From Ovoidimarina sp038744785 (lineage in GTDB: Bacteria > Pseudomonadota > Alphaproteobacteria > Rhodobacterales > Rhodobacteraceae), in assembly GCA_038744785.1 (NCBI GenBank), contig JBCDLX010000001.1, forward strand, positions 124,001 through 188,000: 64,000 nt of DNA, in the 5' to 3' direction. Made by a program: the position numbers and the translations under genes. The notes below the pieces were generated by a model. That model worked only from the letters and a program-made list of their open reading frames with translations. It was not told the origin of the DNA and ran no database searches. Below, one piece after another: positions 1 to 7,922 of this stretch (positions are counted from its first letter, which is position 1; every line of letters starts with the position of its first letter).

Positions 1-268
1 CCGGCCTTTTCCCGTCGGAAAGGTTTCCCCGCGCGGCGGGCGCGAAAGAGGCCTGGTGCGTCGGCAAGAGCGCTGAGACGTCGGCGTAGAGGTCCGAGCG
101 TTGGGAAAGAGTGCGAAACGGATCCTTGTATTCAAGCCATTCAGGGCTTGCGACGGGTGCGCGTATGACCTCTTGCAAGCAAAGGATGTCGGACCCGACA
201 CGTGGTACCCAATCCGACAGGGCAGACCATTCCCGCCCGCCCCAGGCATTCAGACTGACAATGCGCAT
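1..268 (-). CDS. Endonuclease/exonuclease/phosphatase (EEP) family protein, 3' end cut by window edge
   Basis: An open frame starts at an ATG at 268 and runs off the left edge without a stop (about 89 codons). The N-terminus reads MRIVSLNAWGG and then DILCLQEV about 20 residues later. These are the first strand (xxNxW) and the Mg-binding LQE motif of the EEP fold shared by exonuclease III, DNase I-like and sphingomyelinase-like enzymes. The gene begins 6 bp after the dctD stop on the same strand, so it could be cotranscribed with dctBD. The substrate cannot be told from the fragment. Confidence 0.75.
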   Translation of the reverse strand, partial: MRIVSLNAWGGREWSALSDWVPRVGSDILCLQEVIRAPVASPEWLEYKDPFRTLSQRSDLYADVSALLPTHQASFAPAARGNLSDGKRP

Positions 269-274
269 GTTGGC

Positions 275-1603
275 TTAGAGATAGTCCGAACGTTGCAGCC
301 CGTACTTGGCCATTTTCTCGTTCAGGGTCCGTCGCGGCAGGCAAAGCTCTTCCATGACCGAGGCGATCGAGCCTTTGTGGCGCCGCATCGTATTGTCGAT
401 CAGCGTCCTTTCGAAGGCTTCGACATACTCTTTGAGCGGCTTGCCTTCGGTCGTCATGGCGGGTGCAGCGGCCTCGTCATCGGCCATCAGAAGCGATGCG
501 ATCGTGCCGGTGCCCCGGCGGCTTTGCAGGACGGCGCGCTCGGCGACATTCACCAATTGCCGGATATTGCCGGGCCACGGGGCTTGAAGAAGCTGCGCGG
601 CCTCTTGCGCTCCCATCTGCGGAGCCTCGCAGCCATACTCTTCCGCGAATTGCTCGGCAAATCGGCCAAACAGCGTCAGCACATCTTCACCGCGCGTCCG
701 TAAGGGAGGGATTGTCAGCTTCATCGCCGCAAGCCGATAGTATAGATCCGGACGCAGCACATCCTCGCAAGTTTTGCCCTGCGCCTGCAGGTTCGAGATT
801 GCAAAGATGCGCGTTTCGGGCGGCGTCCCCTGATCATTGATCCAATGCAAGAGCTGCCCTTGCAGGAGTTCTGACAAAGCGTCGATATCTTCAAGAACCA
901 GCGTTCCGCCGCGTGCCTCTTCGACAAGCGGGATCAGGCCGCCTTCGTCCAGCGGGCCAAACAGGCGTTTTCCCAATCGTTCTTCGTCAAGCGACGCACA
1001 GGAAAAAAGCACGAACTTACGGCGCGGGTTCGCCCCGACCGCGTGCAGAGCGTGGGCGACCAACGTCTTGCCCGTACCGGTTTCCCCGTCGATCAGCACA
1101 TGACCGTCGGCCTGGCCAAGGTCCAAAATGTCCTCACGCAGCCGGTCCATAACCGGAGAGGCACCGACAAGCTTGTTCATGAAGGTGCCATCGCCCAATT
1201 CGCGACGCAGTGCTCGGTTGTCCAAGGTCAATCGACGGTTGTTTGTTGCCTTTTTTGCAAGTTCGGTCATCCGATCGGGGTTAAATGGCTTCTCAAGGAA
1301 GTCATACGCACCGACCCGCATTGCTTCGACCGCCATCGGCACATCGCCATGGCCGGTGATCATGATGACGGGAAGACCTGAATCCACGCTCATCAGTTTC
1401 TTGAGAAACTGCATGCCGCCCATGCCGGGCATTTTGATATCGGACACAACGACGCCGGGATAGTCTTGCCCAACCGCTTTAAGCGCATCTTCCGCACTGG
1501 CGAATGTTTCGGTATCGAAACCTGACAATGCCAGCCACTGGCTGATCGATTGCCGCATGTCCTGTTCATCGTCCACGATGGCGATCTTCATCGATTGGGC
1601 CAT
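275..1603 (-). CDS. dctD: DctD-like NtrC-family response regulator lacking GAFTGA
   Basis: Predicted 442-aa partner of the sensor kinase encoded just upstream; DctB/DctD pairs control C4-dicarboxylate uptake. Receiver domain about 5-120, with DD at 11-12, phosphoacceptor D55 and K105. AAA+ domain about 145-370 with Walker A GETGTGKT (173-180). Fis-type helix-turn-helix at the C-terminus. Oddities: the sigma-54-contacting GAFTGA loop is missing, with only RLFGPLDEGGLIP at about 213-225, and the Walker B acidic pair reads ED instead of DE (LVLEDID, 235-241). The start at 1603 was preferred over an upstream ATG because AGGAGG lies 6 bases before it. The dctB stop is 10 bp upstream. Confidence 0.85.
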   Translation of the reverse strand: MAQSMKIAIVDDEQDMRQSISQWLALSGFDTETFASAEDALKAVGQDYPGVVVSDIKMPGMGGMQFLKKLMSVDSGLPVIMITGHGDVPMAVEAMRVGAYDFLEKPFNPDRMTELAKKATNNRRLTLDNRALRRELGDGTFMNKLVGASPVMDRLREDILDLGQADGHVLIDGETGTGKTLVAHALHAVGANPRRKFVLFSCASLDEERLGKRLFGPLDEGGLIPLVEEARGGTLVLEDIDALSELLQGQLLHWINDQGTPPETRIFAISNLQAQGKTCEDVLRPDLYYRLAAMKLTIPPLRTRGEDVLTLFGRFAEQFAEEYGCEAPQMGAQEAAQLLQAPWPGNIRQLVNVAERAVLQSRRGTGTIASLLMADDEAAAPAMTTEGKPLKEYVEAFERTLIDNTMRRHKGSIASVMEELCLPRRTLNEKMAKYGLQRSDYL

Positions 1604-1613
1604 CACCGGCCTC

Positions 1614-3377
1614 CTATTCCGCCGCCTGCGCCCCCGACGCATTGTAAAGGGGCAGTCTAATCTCAAAAACCGCGCCGCCTGCCCGCCCGTTGCGCGCAGT
1701 CAGCCGTCCGCCAAGGTCGTTGACGATACCGGAAGAAATGGCAAGGCCCAGTCCGACCCCATCGCCCGGGGCCTTGGTCGTATAGAAAGGTTCAAACAGG
1801 CTATCGAGATCTTCGATGCCATGGCCGTTGTCCCGTACCGAGATCAGCACCGTTTCACCGCCTGTCAGCAGGATCTCAAGCTTTGCCTGCGAGACGCCTT
1901 CTGTCGCGTCCAGCGCATTGCGAAGAAGGTTGATCAGCACCTGTTCAAGCCGCCCCTGATCCGCCATGACAATCACCGGATCTGTTGGCAATTGCCGCGC
2001 GATCTCGACGTGTCGCCGCTTCAGCTGCGGTTCCATCATCTCAAGCGCCGCTGTCACGCAGCCCCTTGCGTCCACGGGTTTTAGGCCGTCTTCGCCTTTT
2101 CGGGCATAGCTTTTCAGTTGCCGCGTGATCGCGGTCATCCTGTCGATCAGCCCATCAATCCTTTGAAACGAGCTCAAGGCCTCGTCAGGGCGTTTGCGGC
2201 GCAGTAAAAGACGTGCACCCGCCAGATAGGTTTTCATGGCTGCCAAGGGCTGGTTCAACTCGTGGCTCACGCTTGCGGACATTTCGCCGAGCACCGCAAG
2301 TTTAGAACTTTGCTGAAGCGTCTGTTCGGCCACTTCAAGGTTTCGTTCTGCCCGCTCCCGTTCGGCAATTTCCCGCTGCAGCGCTTCATTCAACTGGCGA
2401 AGGTCCGCCGACTCGCGCTGGAACCTCAGAGTGCGGGACTGTGCACGTCGGCTCACCAAATAGAATCCAAGCGCAAGAAGAATCGAAAATGCCATGATCT
2501 CTAGAGCAATCACAGCATTCACCCTCTCGCGGACGCTGGCGTAGGTCGTGAACGACGTCATTCGCCAACCCTGAAACCCGATCCTGCTTTCCTGCCGCAT
2601 GACCGCATCGCCCCGGAACAGCGCCTCGACAGGCAACGATGTCCAGGCGGTGGTTGTCCGGATCGCACGTTCAATTGCCGAGGGCGCCGAACGAACCGCC
2701 AGCGCCTCTTCTTCGGTCAATCCCCGCCAACGGCTTTCGGTGGCCAGCAGGATCTCTCCCTCGCTATCGGTCACCATCACCGCGTCGGTGAACCCTGACC
2801 ACGAGGTTTCGAATTTCTTCAGGTCAACCGCCACGACGATGACGCCGATCAGTTCGCCCGCGATCTCAATCCGGCGAGAATAATTGAAGTCGATCGCGCC
2901 CGACTCTTGCCGGAAAGTCGTGAAAACCGTCTCGTTCGACCGAAGAGCATCCACAAAGTACGCGCTTGACCGATGGTTGGAGCCGATCAGATTTCGGTCC
3001 GTCGCGGCGACTGCCCGCCCATCGCCGTCCAGAAGCAGCAGGCTCGCCGCGCCGATCTCATCTCTGTAGCTGATAAGACGTTGCGTAGATTGCGAAAAAT
3101 CTCCAGACGTCAATGCACCGATTAACGCAGGGTCCCGGGACAGAAGGAGGGGCACAACTGAGTTCCGCTGTAACTCGCTCCGCAGGTTTCCCGAGTAAAG
3201 CGCAAGCCGCACCTCAGCCCGGCTGCGGGTCGACTCGGTAAACCTCTGCGTCAGCAGATGGTTGGTCACCCACACAACCGAAACAGCAATAGCGACAAAC
3301 AGAAGAAACACTGCCCGTATGCGCCAGATCGCACTGGGTTCCCGACTGTCGAGGAAAGAGGAAGCTCGTGCCTTCAT
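1614..3377 (-). CDS. dctB: DctB-like sensor histidine kinase
   Basis: 587-aa membrane kinase predicted to sense C4-dicarboxylates and phosphorylate the adjacent DctD-like regulator. A first transmembrane helix lies at about 20-40 and a second at about 290-310. The 250-residue periplasmic region between them resembles the double-PAS (dCACHE-like) sensor of DctB. A coiled coil leads into the HisKA domain, with H372 in VSHELNQPLAAM. An HATPase domain follows, with N box LRNALDA, G1 DNGHGIED and G2 GVGLGLAI. The gene starts 31 bp after the purQ stop, so readthrough from the purine genes is possible. No TRAP genes adjoin this pair inside the window. Confidence 0.88.
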   Translation of the reverse strand: MKARASSFLDSREPSAIWRIRAVFLLFVAIAVSVVWVTNHLLTQRFTESTRSRAEVRLALYSGNLRSELQRNSVVPLLLSRDPALIGALTSGDFSQSTQRLISYRDEIGAASLLLLDGDGRAVAATDRNLIGSNHRSSAYFVDALRSNETVFTTFRQESGAIDFNYSRRIEIAGELIGVIVVAVDLKKFETSWSGFTDAVMVTDSEGEILLATESRWRGLTEEEALAVRSAPSAIERAIRTTTAWTSLPVEALFRGDAVMRQESRIGFQGWRMTSFTTYASVRERVNAVIALEIMAFSILLALGFYLVSRRAQSRTLRFQRESADLRQLNEALQREIAERERAERNLEVAEQTLQQSSKLAVLGEMSASVSHELNQPLAAMKTYLAGARLLLRRKRPDEALSSFQRIDGLIDRMTAITRQLKSYARKGEDGLKPVDARGCVTAALEMMEPQLKRRHVEIARQLPTDPVIVMADQGRLEQVLINLLRNALDATEGVSQAKLEILLTGGETVLISVRDNGHGIEDLDSLFEPFYTTKAPGDGVGLGLAISSGIVNDLGGRLTARNGRAGGAVFEIRLPLYNASGAQAAE

Positions 3378-3408
3378 GCCAACAGTCTAGGCCCGGCGCA
3401 CAGTTCGC

Positions 3409-4077
3409 TCAAGCATCCACCAACGCGCCCGCGAGACTGCGGAACAAGGACCCGCCGTCCTGGCTAGGGTGTGCCTGGTCGGTCGCGCGCTCTGGATGCG
3501 GCATAAGACCAAGAACACGACGGTTTGCCGACAGAACTGCTGCGACGTCACCCGCCGACCCGTTGACCGGTTCAGCGTACCGGAATGCCACCCGATCTTC
3601 GTCGGAAAGTTTCTGCAAAAGATCCGCATCGGCGGCATAGTTTCCGTCATGATGCGCCACTGGCATGCGAACAGTATCTCCGGTCGCGTAGCGCGAGGTG
3701 AAGACAGAGTTCGCTGTCGCAATCGTCAGGCCCACCGTCCGGCACACAAACTTAAGTCCGGAATTTCGCATCAGAGCCCCCGGCAAGAGCCCCGTTTCGG
3801 TCAGCACCTGAAAGCCGTTGCATATTCCAAGCACATAACCGCCCCTGTCGCCATGTGCCTTCAAGGCGGCCGTCACAGGTGAACGGGCCGCAATCGCCCC
3901 GCAGCGCAGGTAATCGCCAAAAGAAAACCCGCCCGGCACCCCGACCAGGTCGACACCTTCGGGTAACGCGGTGTCCTTGTGCCAGACCATCGTGACATCC
4001 ATCCCGGCCTGCCGAAACGCCACGGCCAGGTCACGATCGCAGTTGGAACCGGGGAAGACTAAAACGGCAGCTTTCAT
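3409..4077 (-). CDS. purQ: Phosphoribosylformylglycinamidine synthase, glutamine amidotransferase subunit
   Basis: PurQ (222 aa) supplies ammonia from glutamine to PurL in step 4 of de novo purine synthesis, in a complex held together by PurS. It is a class I amidotransferase: nucleophile C86 in LGICNGFQ, with H194 and E196 in MPHPERATD completing the triad. The N-terminus MKAAVLVFPGSNCDRD is characteristic, so the start is at 4077 and not at the much longer upstream extension of the frame. It lies 8 bp after the stop of an alcohol dehydrogenase gene that separates it from purS. Confidence 0.95.
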   Translation of the reverse strand: MKAAVLVFPGSNCDRDLAVAFRQAGMDVTMVWHKDTALPEGVDLVGVPGGFSFGDYLRCGAIAARSPVTAALKAHGDRGGYVLGICNGFQVLTETGLLPGALMRNSGLKFVCRTVGLTIATANSVFTSRYATGDTVRMPVAHHDGNYAADADLLQKLSDEDRVAFRYAEPVNGSAGDVAAVLSANRRVLGLMPHPERATDQAHPSQDGGSLFRSLAGALVDA

Positions 4078-4085
4078 ACCTGTCC

Positions 4086-5123
4086 TCAACTCAATAGATC
4101 TGTGACCACCGCTACACCGGGCGGCGTCGGGCCGTTGAACGCCCGCAATTCGTCCGAAACCCCCGAAAGACCGATTTCCCGGGCAATCATCGGCGAAACA
4201 TCGATGCGGCCGCTTTCGATCAGGCCAAGAAGGCTTGGATATTTGTGCGCGGGCATACCCCGCGTGCCGAACAGTGCAAGGTTGCTCATGTAGACCGCGT
4301 TCATATCTATTTCCATGCGCGCCGTATGCCCGACAGGCATTCCAACCTGAACATGGCGCCCCAGCGGTCGCAGACAATGAAGCGAGCCGTTGGTCGTTTC
4401 GGGTATGCCCAAAGCTTCAACACTGACATGTGCCCCACCGCCGGTCATCTCGCGTATTTCGGCCGAAACATCGGTTGTTGTCGCATTGACCGCCGCCTCT
4501 GCGCCGAGGCTCAGAGCATGATCCAGCTTTTCGTCCACCACATCGACCACGATCACCCGCGCACCCATCGCTCGGCCGAGGATCAAGCACGCCAGTCCTA
4601 TCCCTCCGGTGCCGTGCACCGCGAGCCATTCCCCAGGCTGAAGGGCCGCGGGCCCGGTCAGGGCGTGCCAAGCTGTTGTCACGCGGCAGCCCAGTCCCGC
4701 CGCGACAGTGGGCGACAGCGCGTCGGGAAGACACGCAAGGTTGTGATCGTAAGGGACCGCAACATACTCGGCGAAGGCGCCCGGTTCGACAAAACCAGGT
4801 AATCTCTGGTTTGGGCAGGTATTCGAGTGCCCCGAATGACAGGACAGGCAGGATCCGCAGGCCAATATGAACGGGGCCACCAGCGTATCGCCCACGGTCC
4901 AAGTCGAACGCGGACCCGCTTCGACAACCTCTCCACAATACTCGTGTCCGCCGATTTGACCTGGCTTTACACGCGGATGTTCCCCCGTCCATCCGTGCCA
5001 ATCCGACCGGCACACCCCGCATGCAAGAACCTTCAGAACCACGCCGTCTTCGGGACATATCGGGTCCGCCACCTGTTCCAGCGACAAATCCTCGTTGTAG
5101 GTCCGCAGGACGGCGGCGCGCAT
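4086..5123 (-). CDS. Zinc-dependent medium-chain alcohol dehydrogenase between purS and purQ
   Basis: A 345-aa NAD(P)-dependent MDR dehydrogenase. Catalytic zinc ligands C38 (GVCRSDWHG) and H60/E61 (GGHEYCGEVVEAG) are present, and the structural-zinc cysteines C89, C92, C95 and C103 are intact. A Rossmann GTGGIGLA motif follows. Its ATG at 5123 shares one base with the purS stop (TGATG), implying translational coupling, and purQ follows after 8 bp. It therefore sits inside a purine operon although no role in purine synthesis is known for this family. Substrate unknown; broad-specificity alcohol or sugar dehydrogenases are similar in layout. Confidence 0.85.
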   Translation of the reverse strand: MRAAVLRTYNEDLSLEQVADPICPEDGVVLKVLACGVCRSDWHGWTGEHPRVKPGQIGGHEYCGEVVEAGPRSTWTVGDTLVAPFILACGSCLSCHSGHSNTCPNQRLPGFVEPGAFAEYVAVPYDHNLACLPDALSPTVAAGLGCRVTTAWHALTGPAALQPGEWLAVHGTGGIGLACLILGRAMGARVIVVDVVDEKLDHALSLGAEAAVNATTTDVSAEIREMTGGGAHVSVEALGIPETTNGSLHCLRPLGRHVQVGMPVGHTARMEIDMNAVYMSNLALFGTRGMPAHKYPSLLGLIESGRIDVSPMIAREIGLSGVSDELRAFNGPTPPGVAVVTDLLS

Positions 5124-5353
5124 CACAGAAGCTCGACCCGGTAGCTTTCGATTACAGTGTTTGCGAGCAGTTTTTCGCACATCTCCGCGACAGTGTCCTC
5201 GCCCGTCCCATCTGCCAGATCCAACTCGATAACTTTCCCCTGCCGCACACCTGCGACGCCCTCGAACCCCATCGCACCCAGCGCATGGCGTACTGCTTCG
5301 CCCTGGGGATCCAGAACTCCCGTCTTCAGCATCACAGTGACCCGTGCCTTCAT
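5123..5353 (-). CDS. purS: Phosphoribosylformylglycinamidine synthase subunit PurS
   Basis: A 76-aa PurS, the small structural subunit that joins PurQ and PurL in the FGAM synthase of bacteria lacking the large fused PurL. The sequence shows the typical MKARVTVMLKTGVLDPQG start and a GVRQGKVIEL segment. Length is normal for the family. The gene follows purC by 71 bp and is translationally coupled to the downstream dehydrogenase gene. Confidence 0.95.
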   Translation of the reverse strand: MKARVTVMLKTGVLDPQGEAVRHALGAMGFEGVAGVRQGKVIELDLADGTGEDTVAEMCEKLLANTVIESYRVELL

Positions 5354-5424
5354 CGCGCCCCCTGCCCCTTCATCCTGGCAAAAATACTCACAATCCTGAC
5401 CTCCGACATCCCCGGCGTCGTCAG

Positions 5425-6186
5425 CTAATTGATCAGCGTCGGCTTTGTCGTATGCGTCACATTCGAGGGCAGAACGCCCAAACGCCGCGCCACTTCGGTA
5501 TAGGCGTCGGCGAGCGACCCCAAATCGCGTCGAAACACGTCCTTATCCAGCTTCTGGCCCGTCTCGATATCCCAAAGCCGACATGAATCGGGACTGATCT
5601 CGTCGGCAACGATCAGGCGTTGATAATCGCCGTCCCAAACGCGCCCGATCTCGATTTTGAAGTCCACAAGCTTGATCCCGACGGCAAGAAAGCAGCCTGA
5701 AAGAAAATCGTTCACTCGAAGTGCAAGGGCCACCATGTCATCCAGATCCTGCTGGCTCGCCCAGCCGAAGGCAATGATATGCTCTTCGCTGACCAACGGA
5801 TCGCCCAAGGCATCATCCTTCAGGCAAAACTCGACAATCGGGCGCGGCAGCGCTGTGCCCTCCTCGATCCCCAACCGCTCGCTCATCGATCCCGCCGCGA
5901 AGTTTCGCACAACGACTTCAAGTGGAATGATCTCGACCGACCGGATCAGTTGTTCGCGCATGTTGATCCGCTTGATGAAATGGGTGGGCACGCCGATCTG
6001 GCCAAGGCCGTTCATAAAGAACTCGCTCAGGCGGTTGTTCAGCACCCCCTTGCCGTCGATAACGTCCTTCTTCTGGGCGTTGAAGGCCGTGGCATCGTCT
6101 TTGAAATACTGGACCAGGGTTCCGGGTTCCGGGCCTTCGTACAAGATCTTTGCCTTACCTTCGTATACCTTCTTGCGGCGCGCCAT
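5425..6186 (-). CDS. purC: Phosphoribosylaminoimidazole-succinocarboxamide synthase
   Basis: SAICAR synthetase (253 aa) joins CAIR and aspartate using ATP in purine synthesis. Typical blocks are visible: KVYEGKAKILYEG at the N-terminus, FKDDATAFN, the VVVRNFAAGSMSERLG signature and the LVDFKIEIGR/DEISPDSCR segment. The start at 6186 (MARRKKVYEG) is where family similarity begins; an in-frame extension further upstream is unlikely. It is first in the run purC-purS-adh-purQ and diverges from the ATPase zeta gene. Confidence 0.96.
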   Translation of the reverse strand: MARRKKVYEGKAKILYEGPEPGTLVQYFKDDATAFNAQKKDVIDGKGVLNNRLSEFFMNGLGQIGVPTHFIKRINMREQLIRSVEIIPLEVVVRNFAAGSMSERLGIEEGTALPRPIVEFCLKDDALGDPLVSEEHIIAFGWASQQDLDDMVALALRVNDFLSGCFLAVGIKLVDFKIEIGRVWDGDYQRLIVADEISPDSCRLWDIETGQKLDKDVFRRDLGSLADAYTEVARRLGVLPSNVTHTTKPTLIN

Positions 6187-6247
6187 CGTCACTCCAATGA
6201 AATAAGGCGCGTAAGGGGGTCCCCCGCGCGCGTGCCGCGTCCTCATA

Positions 6248-6257
6248 CGGTATACCG
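6248..6257. promoter_or_regulatory. 10-bp palindrome in the purC/zeta-subunit divergent promoter region
   Basis: CGGTATACCG is a perfect 10-bp palindrome lying 62 bp before the purC start and 89 bp before the ATPase-zeta start, in a 159-bp divergent gap. It may be an operator or part of a promoter. No regulator can be assigned from the window. Confidence 0.3.
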
Positions 6258-6345
6258 ACAGGCGCGGCAAGAACGCGCTCTTGGCAAGCCGGACGTGCGA
6301 CGCCATATCGGTTAGGAACGCGCAATCCTATTTTGGGAGAGACCC

Positions 6346-6660
6346 ATGACGACCTTCGACGAGCGCGAAAGCGCCTTCGAGAACAAATTCGCCCACGACG
6401 CGGAAATGCAGTTCCGGGCCGAGGCACGTGCCAACAAGCTTCTGGGGCTTTGGGCGGCAGAACTGATGAACAAGACCGGCGCGGACGCTGACAATTATGC
6501 CAAGGATGTCGTGAAATCAGATTTCGAGGAAGCCGGCCACGAAGATGTTGTGCGCAAGGTTGCAGGCGACCTTGGGGACATCGCGTCGGCAGATGAAATT
6601 AGGTCCAAACGGGCCGAATGCCTGTCAATGGCCAAGGCACAGCTGGCGGCAGAAGCCTGA
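6346..6660 (+). CDS. F1-ATPase zeta subunit (DUF1476), ATP synthase inhibitor
   Basis: A 104-aa all-helical protein of the DUF1476 family. In Paracoccus denitrificans this family was shown to be the zeta subunit, which binds F1 and blocks ATP hydrolysis through its N-terminal segment, taking the place of epsilon/IF1 control in alphaproteobacteria. The start MTTFDERESAFENKFAHD and the core AEARANKLLGLWAAELM match the family pattern, and length is normal. GGGAGA stands 5 bases before the ATG. It is encoded away from the atp operon, diverging from purC. Confidence 0.9.
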   Translation: MTTFDERESAFENKFAHDAEMQFRAEARANKLLGLWAAELMNKTGADADNYAKDVVKSDFEEAGHEDVVRKVAGDLGDIASADEIRSKRAECLSMAKAQLAAEA

Positions 6661-6675
6661 ACCTTCTTCGATTTC

Positions 6676-6767
6676 ATTCATCATCTTCTTGATGAATATG
6701 CATTTGCTTCATGCCGCGTTCTCGTGGCAAGGACAGCGTGTAGCGGCCGCGGCATGTTCCGCGGCCG
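6676..6767 (+). promoter_or_regulatory. Two hairpins between the zeta-subunit gene and bmt
   Basis: Two inverted repeats fill this 130-bp gap. ATTCATC (6676-6682) pairs with GATGAAT (6691-6697) across 8 bases. CGGCCGCGG (6744-6752) pairs perfectly with CCGCGGCCG (6759-6767) across 6 bases, ending 23 bp before the bmt ATG. The second is followed only by GTTCTTG, a poor U-tract. They could be a terminator for the zeta gene or a leader structure controlling bmt. Confidence 0.4.
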
Positions 6768-6790
6768 GTTCTTGATTCAGGGGCACAATC

Positions 6791-7810
6791 ATGGCCGACG
6801 CGCTGTCCGATCTTCTGACGAAGCGGGAGTGGATTCTTGCCGACGGGGCGACGGGGACGAACCTGTTTAATATGGGGCTGACGGCCGGCGACGCGCCCGA
6901 ATTCTGGAATGTCGACCGTACCGACGATATCCGAAGGCTCTACAGCGGCTTCGTCGACGCCGGATCGGACTTGTTTCTGACAAACACATTCGGCGGCAAT
7001 GCAGCGCGGCTTAAGCTTCACGACGGCCAGAACCGCGTCAAAGAGCTAAACCGCGCGGGCGCAGAGATCGGTCGCGAAATCGCCGATGCGGCGGGGCGTC
7101 CCGTGATCGTCGCAGGCTCAATGGGACCGACCGGTGAGATTATGGCGCCCATGGGGTCGCTCACCCATGAACTCGCGGTCGAGATGTTTCACGAACAGGC
7201 CGAGGGGCTGAAGTCCGGCGGTGCAGACGTTCTTTGGGTCGAAACGATCTCGGCACCAGAGGAATACCGGGCCGCCTCCGAAGCTGCAGCCCTCGCGGAT
7301 ATGCCCTGGTGCGGGACCATGAGCTTCGACACCGCTGGCCGGACGATGATGGGTTTGACGTCATCCGACATGGTGAAAATGGTCGATCGGCTTGATCATG
7401 CGCCGATTGCCTTTGGCGCCAACTGCGGTGTCGGTGCCTCGGACCTGTTGCGCACCGTGCTGGGCTTTGCCGCACAGGGGTCCGCGCGCCCCGTGATCGC
7501 AAAGGGCAATGCAGGTATCCCGAAATACGTTGATGGCCACATCCACTATGACGGAACGCCGGACCTGATGGCGGACTACGCCGTCCTCGCCCGCGACAGC
7601 GGAGCGACGATCATTGGCGGGTGCTGCGGAACGACGCCTGCCCACCTGTCGAAGATGCGCGCGGCACTGGAAACACGCCCCCGCGTGGCCCGTCCTGCCC
7701 TGGAAGAGATCGCGGCAACCCTTGGCGGGTTCTCCTCCCCATCGGACGGAACGGGCGAAGAAGCGGCAGAGCCTCGTGCACGGCGGCGGCGGGGCGGACG
7801 CCGCGGCTAG
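6791..7810 (+). CDS. bmt: Homocysteine S-methyltransferase (Bmt/MetH N-terminal type)
   Basis: A 339-aa zinc-dependent homocysteine methyltransferase (Pfam S-methyl_trans type), usually labelled betaine-homocysteine methyltransferase in this group. The N-terminus has ADGATGTNLFNMGL and LTNTFGGNAARL. Zinc-ligand cysteines are present in GANCGVG and in GGCCGTTPAHL near residue 275. A low-complexity Arg/Gly tail (RARRRRGGRRG) ends the protein. AGGGG precedes the ATG. With the corrinoid protein and DUF1638 protein 1.4 kb downstream it probably supplies the homocysteine-binding part of a multi-protein methionine synthase; a betaine-specific role is the alternative. Confidence 0.85.
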   Translation: MADALSDLLTKREWILADGATGTNLFNMGLTAGDAPEFWNVDRTDDIRRLYSGFVDAGSDLFLTNTFGGNAARLKLHDGQNRVKELNRAGAEIGREIADAAGRPVIVAGSMGPTGEIMAPMGSLTHELAVEMFHEQAEGLKSGGADVLWVETISAPEEYRAASEAAALADMPWCGTMSFDTAGRTMMGLTSSDMVKMVDRLDHAPIAFGANCGVGASDLLRTVLGFAAQGSARPVIAKGNAGIPKYVDGHIHYDGTPDLMADYAVLARDSGATIIGGCCGTTPAHLSKMRAALETRPRVARPALEEIAATLGGFSSPSDGTGEEAAEPRARRRRGGRRG

Positions 7811-7922
7811 CGCGCTCTGCGAAAAACCTGAACCGCTTCTCGCTGCCTGAGATCCAAGATTTGGCCGCGAAAAGAGTTTCGTGACGATTCGAGGCGTCAG
7901 GCAAAGGCCTTGGGCCCGCGGC

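Noticed and set aside
3469..3882. Plus-strand frame opposite purQ
   Set aside because: Antisense shadow of purQ; no signal or domain.
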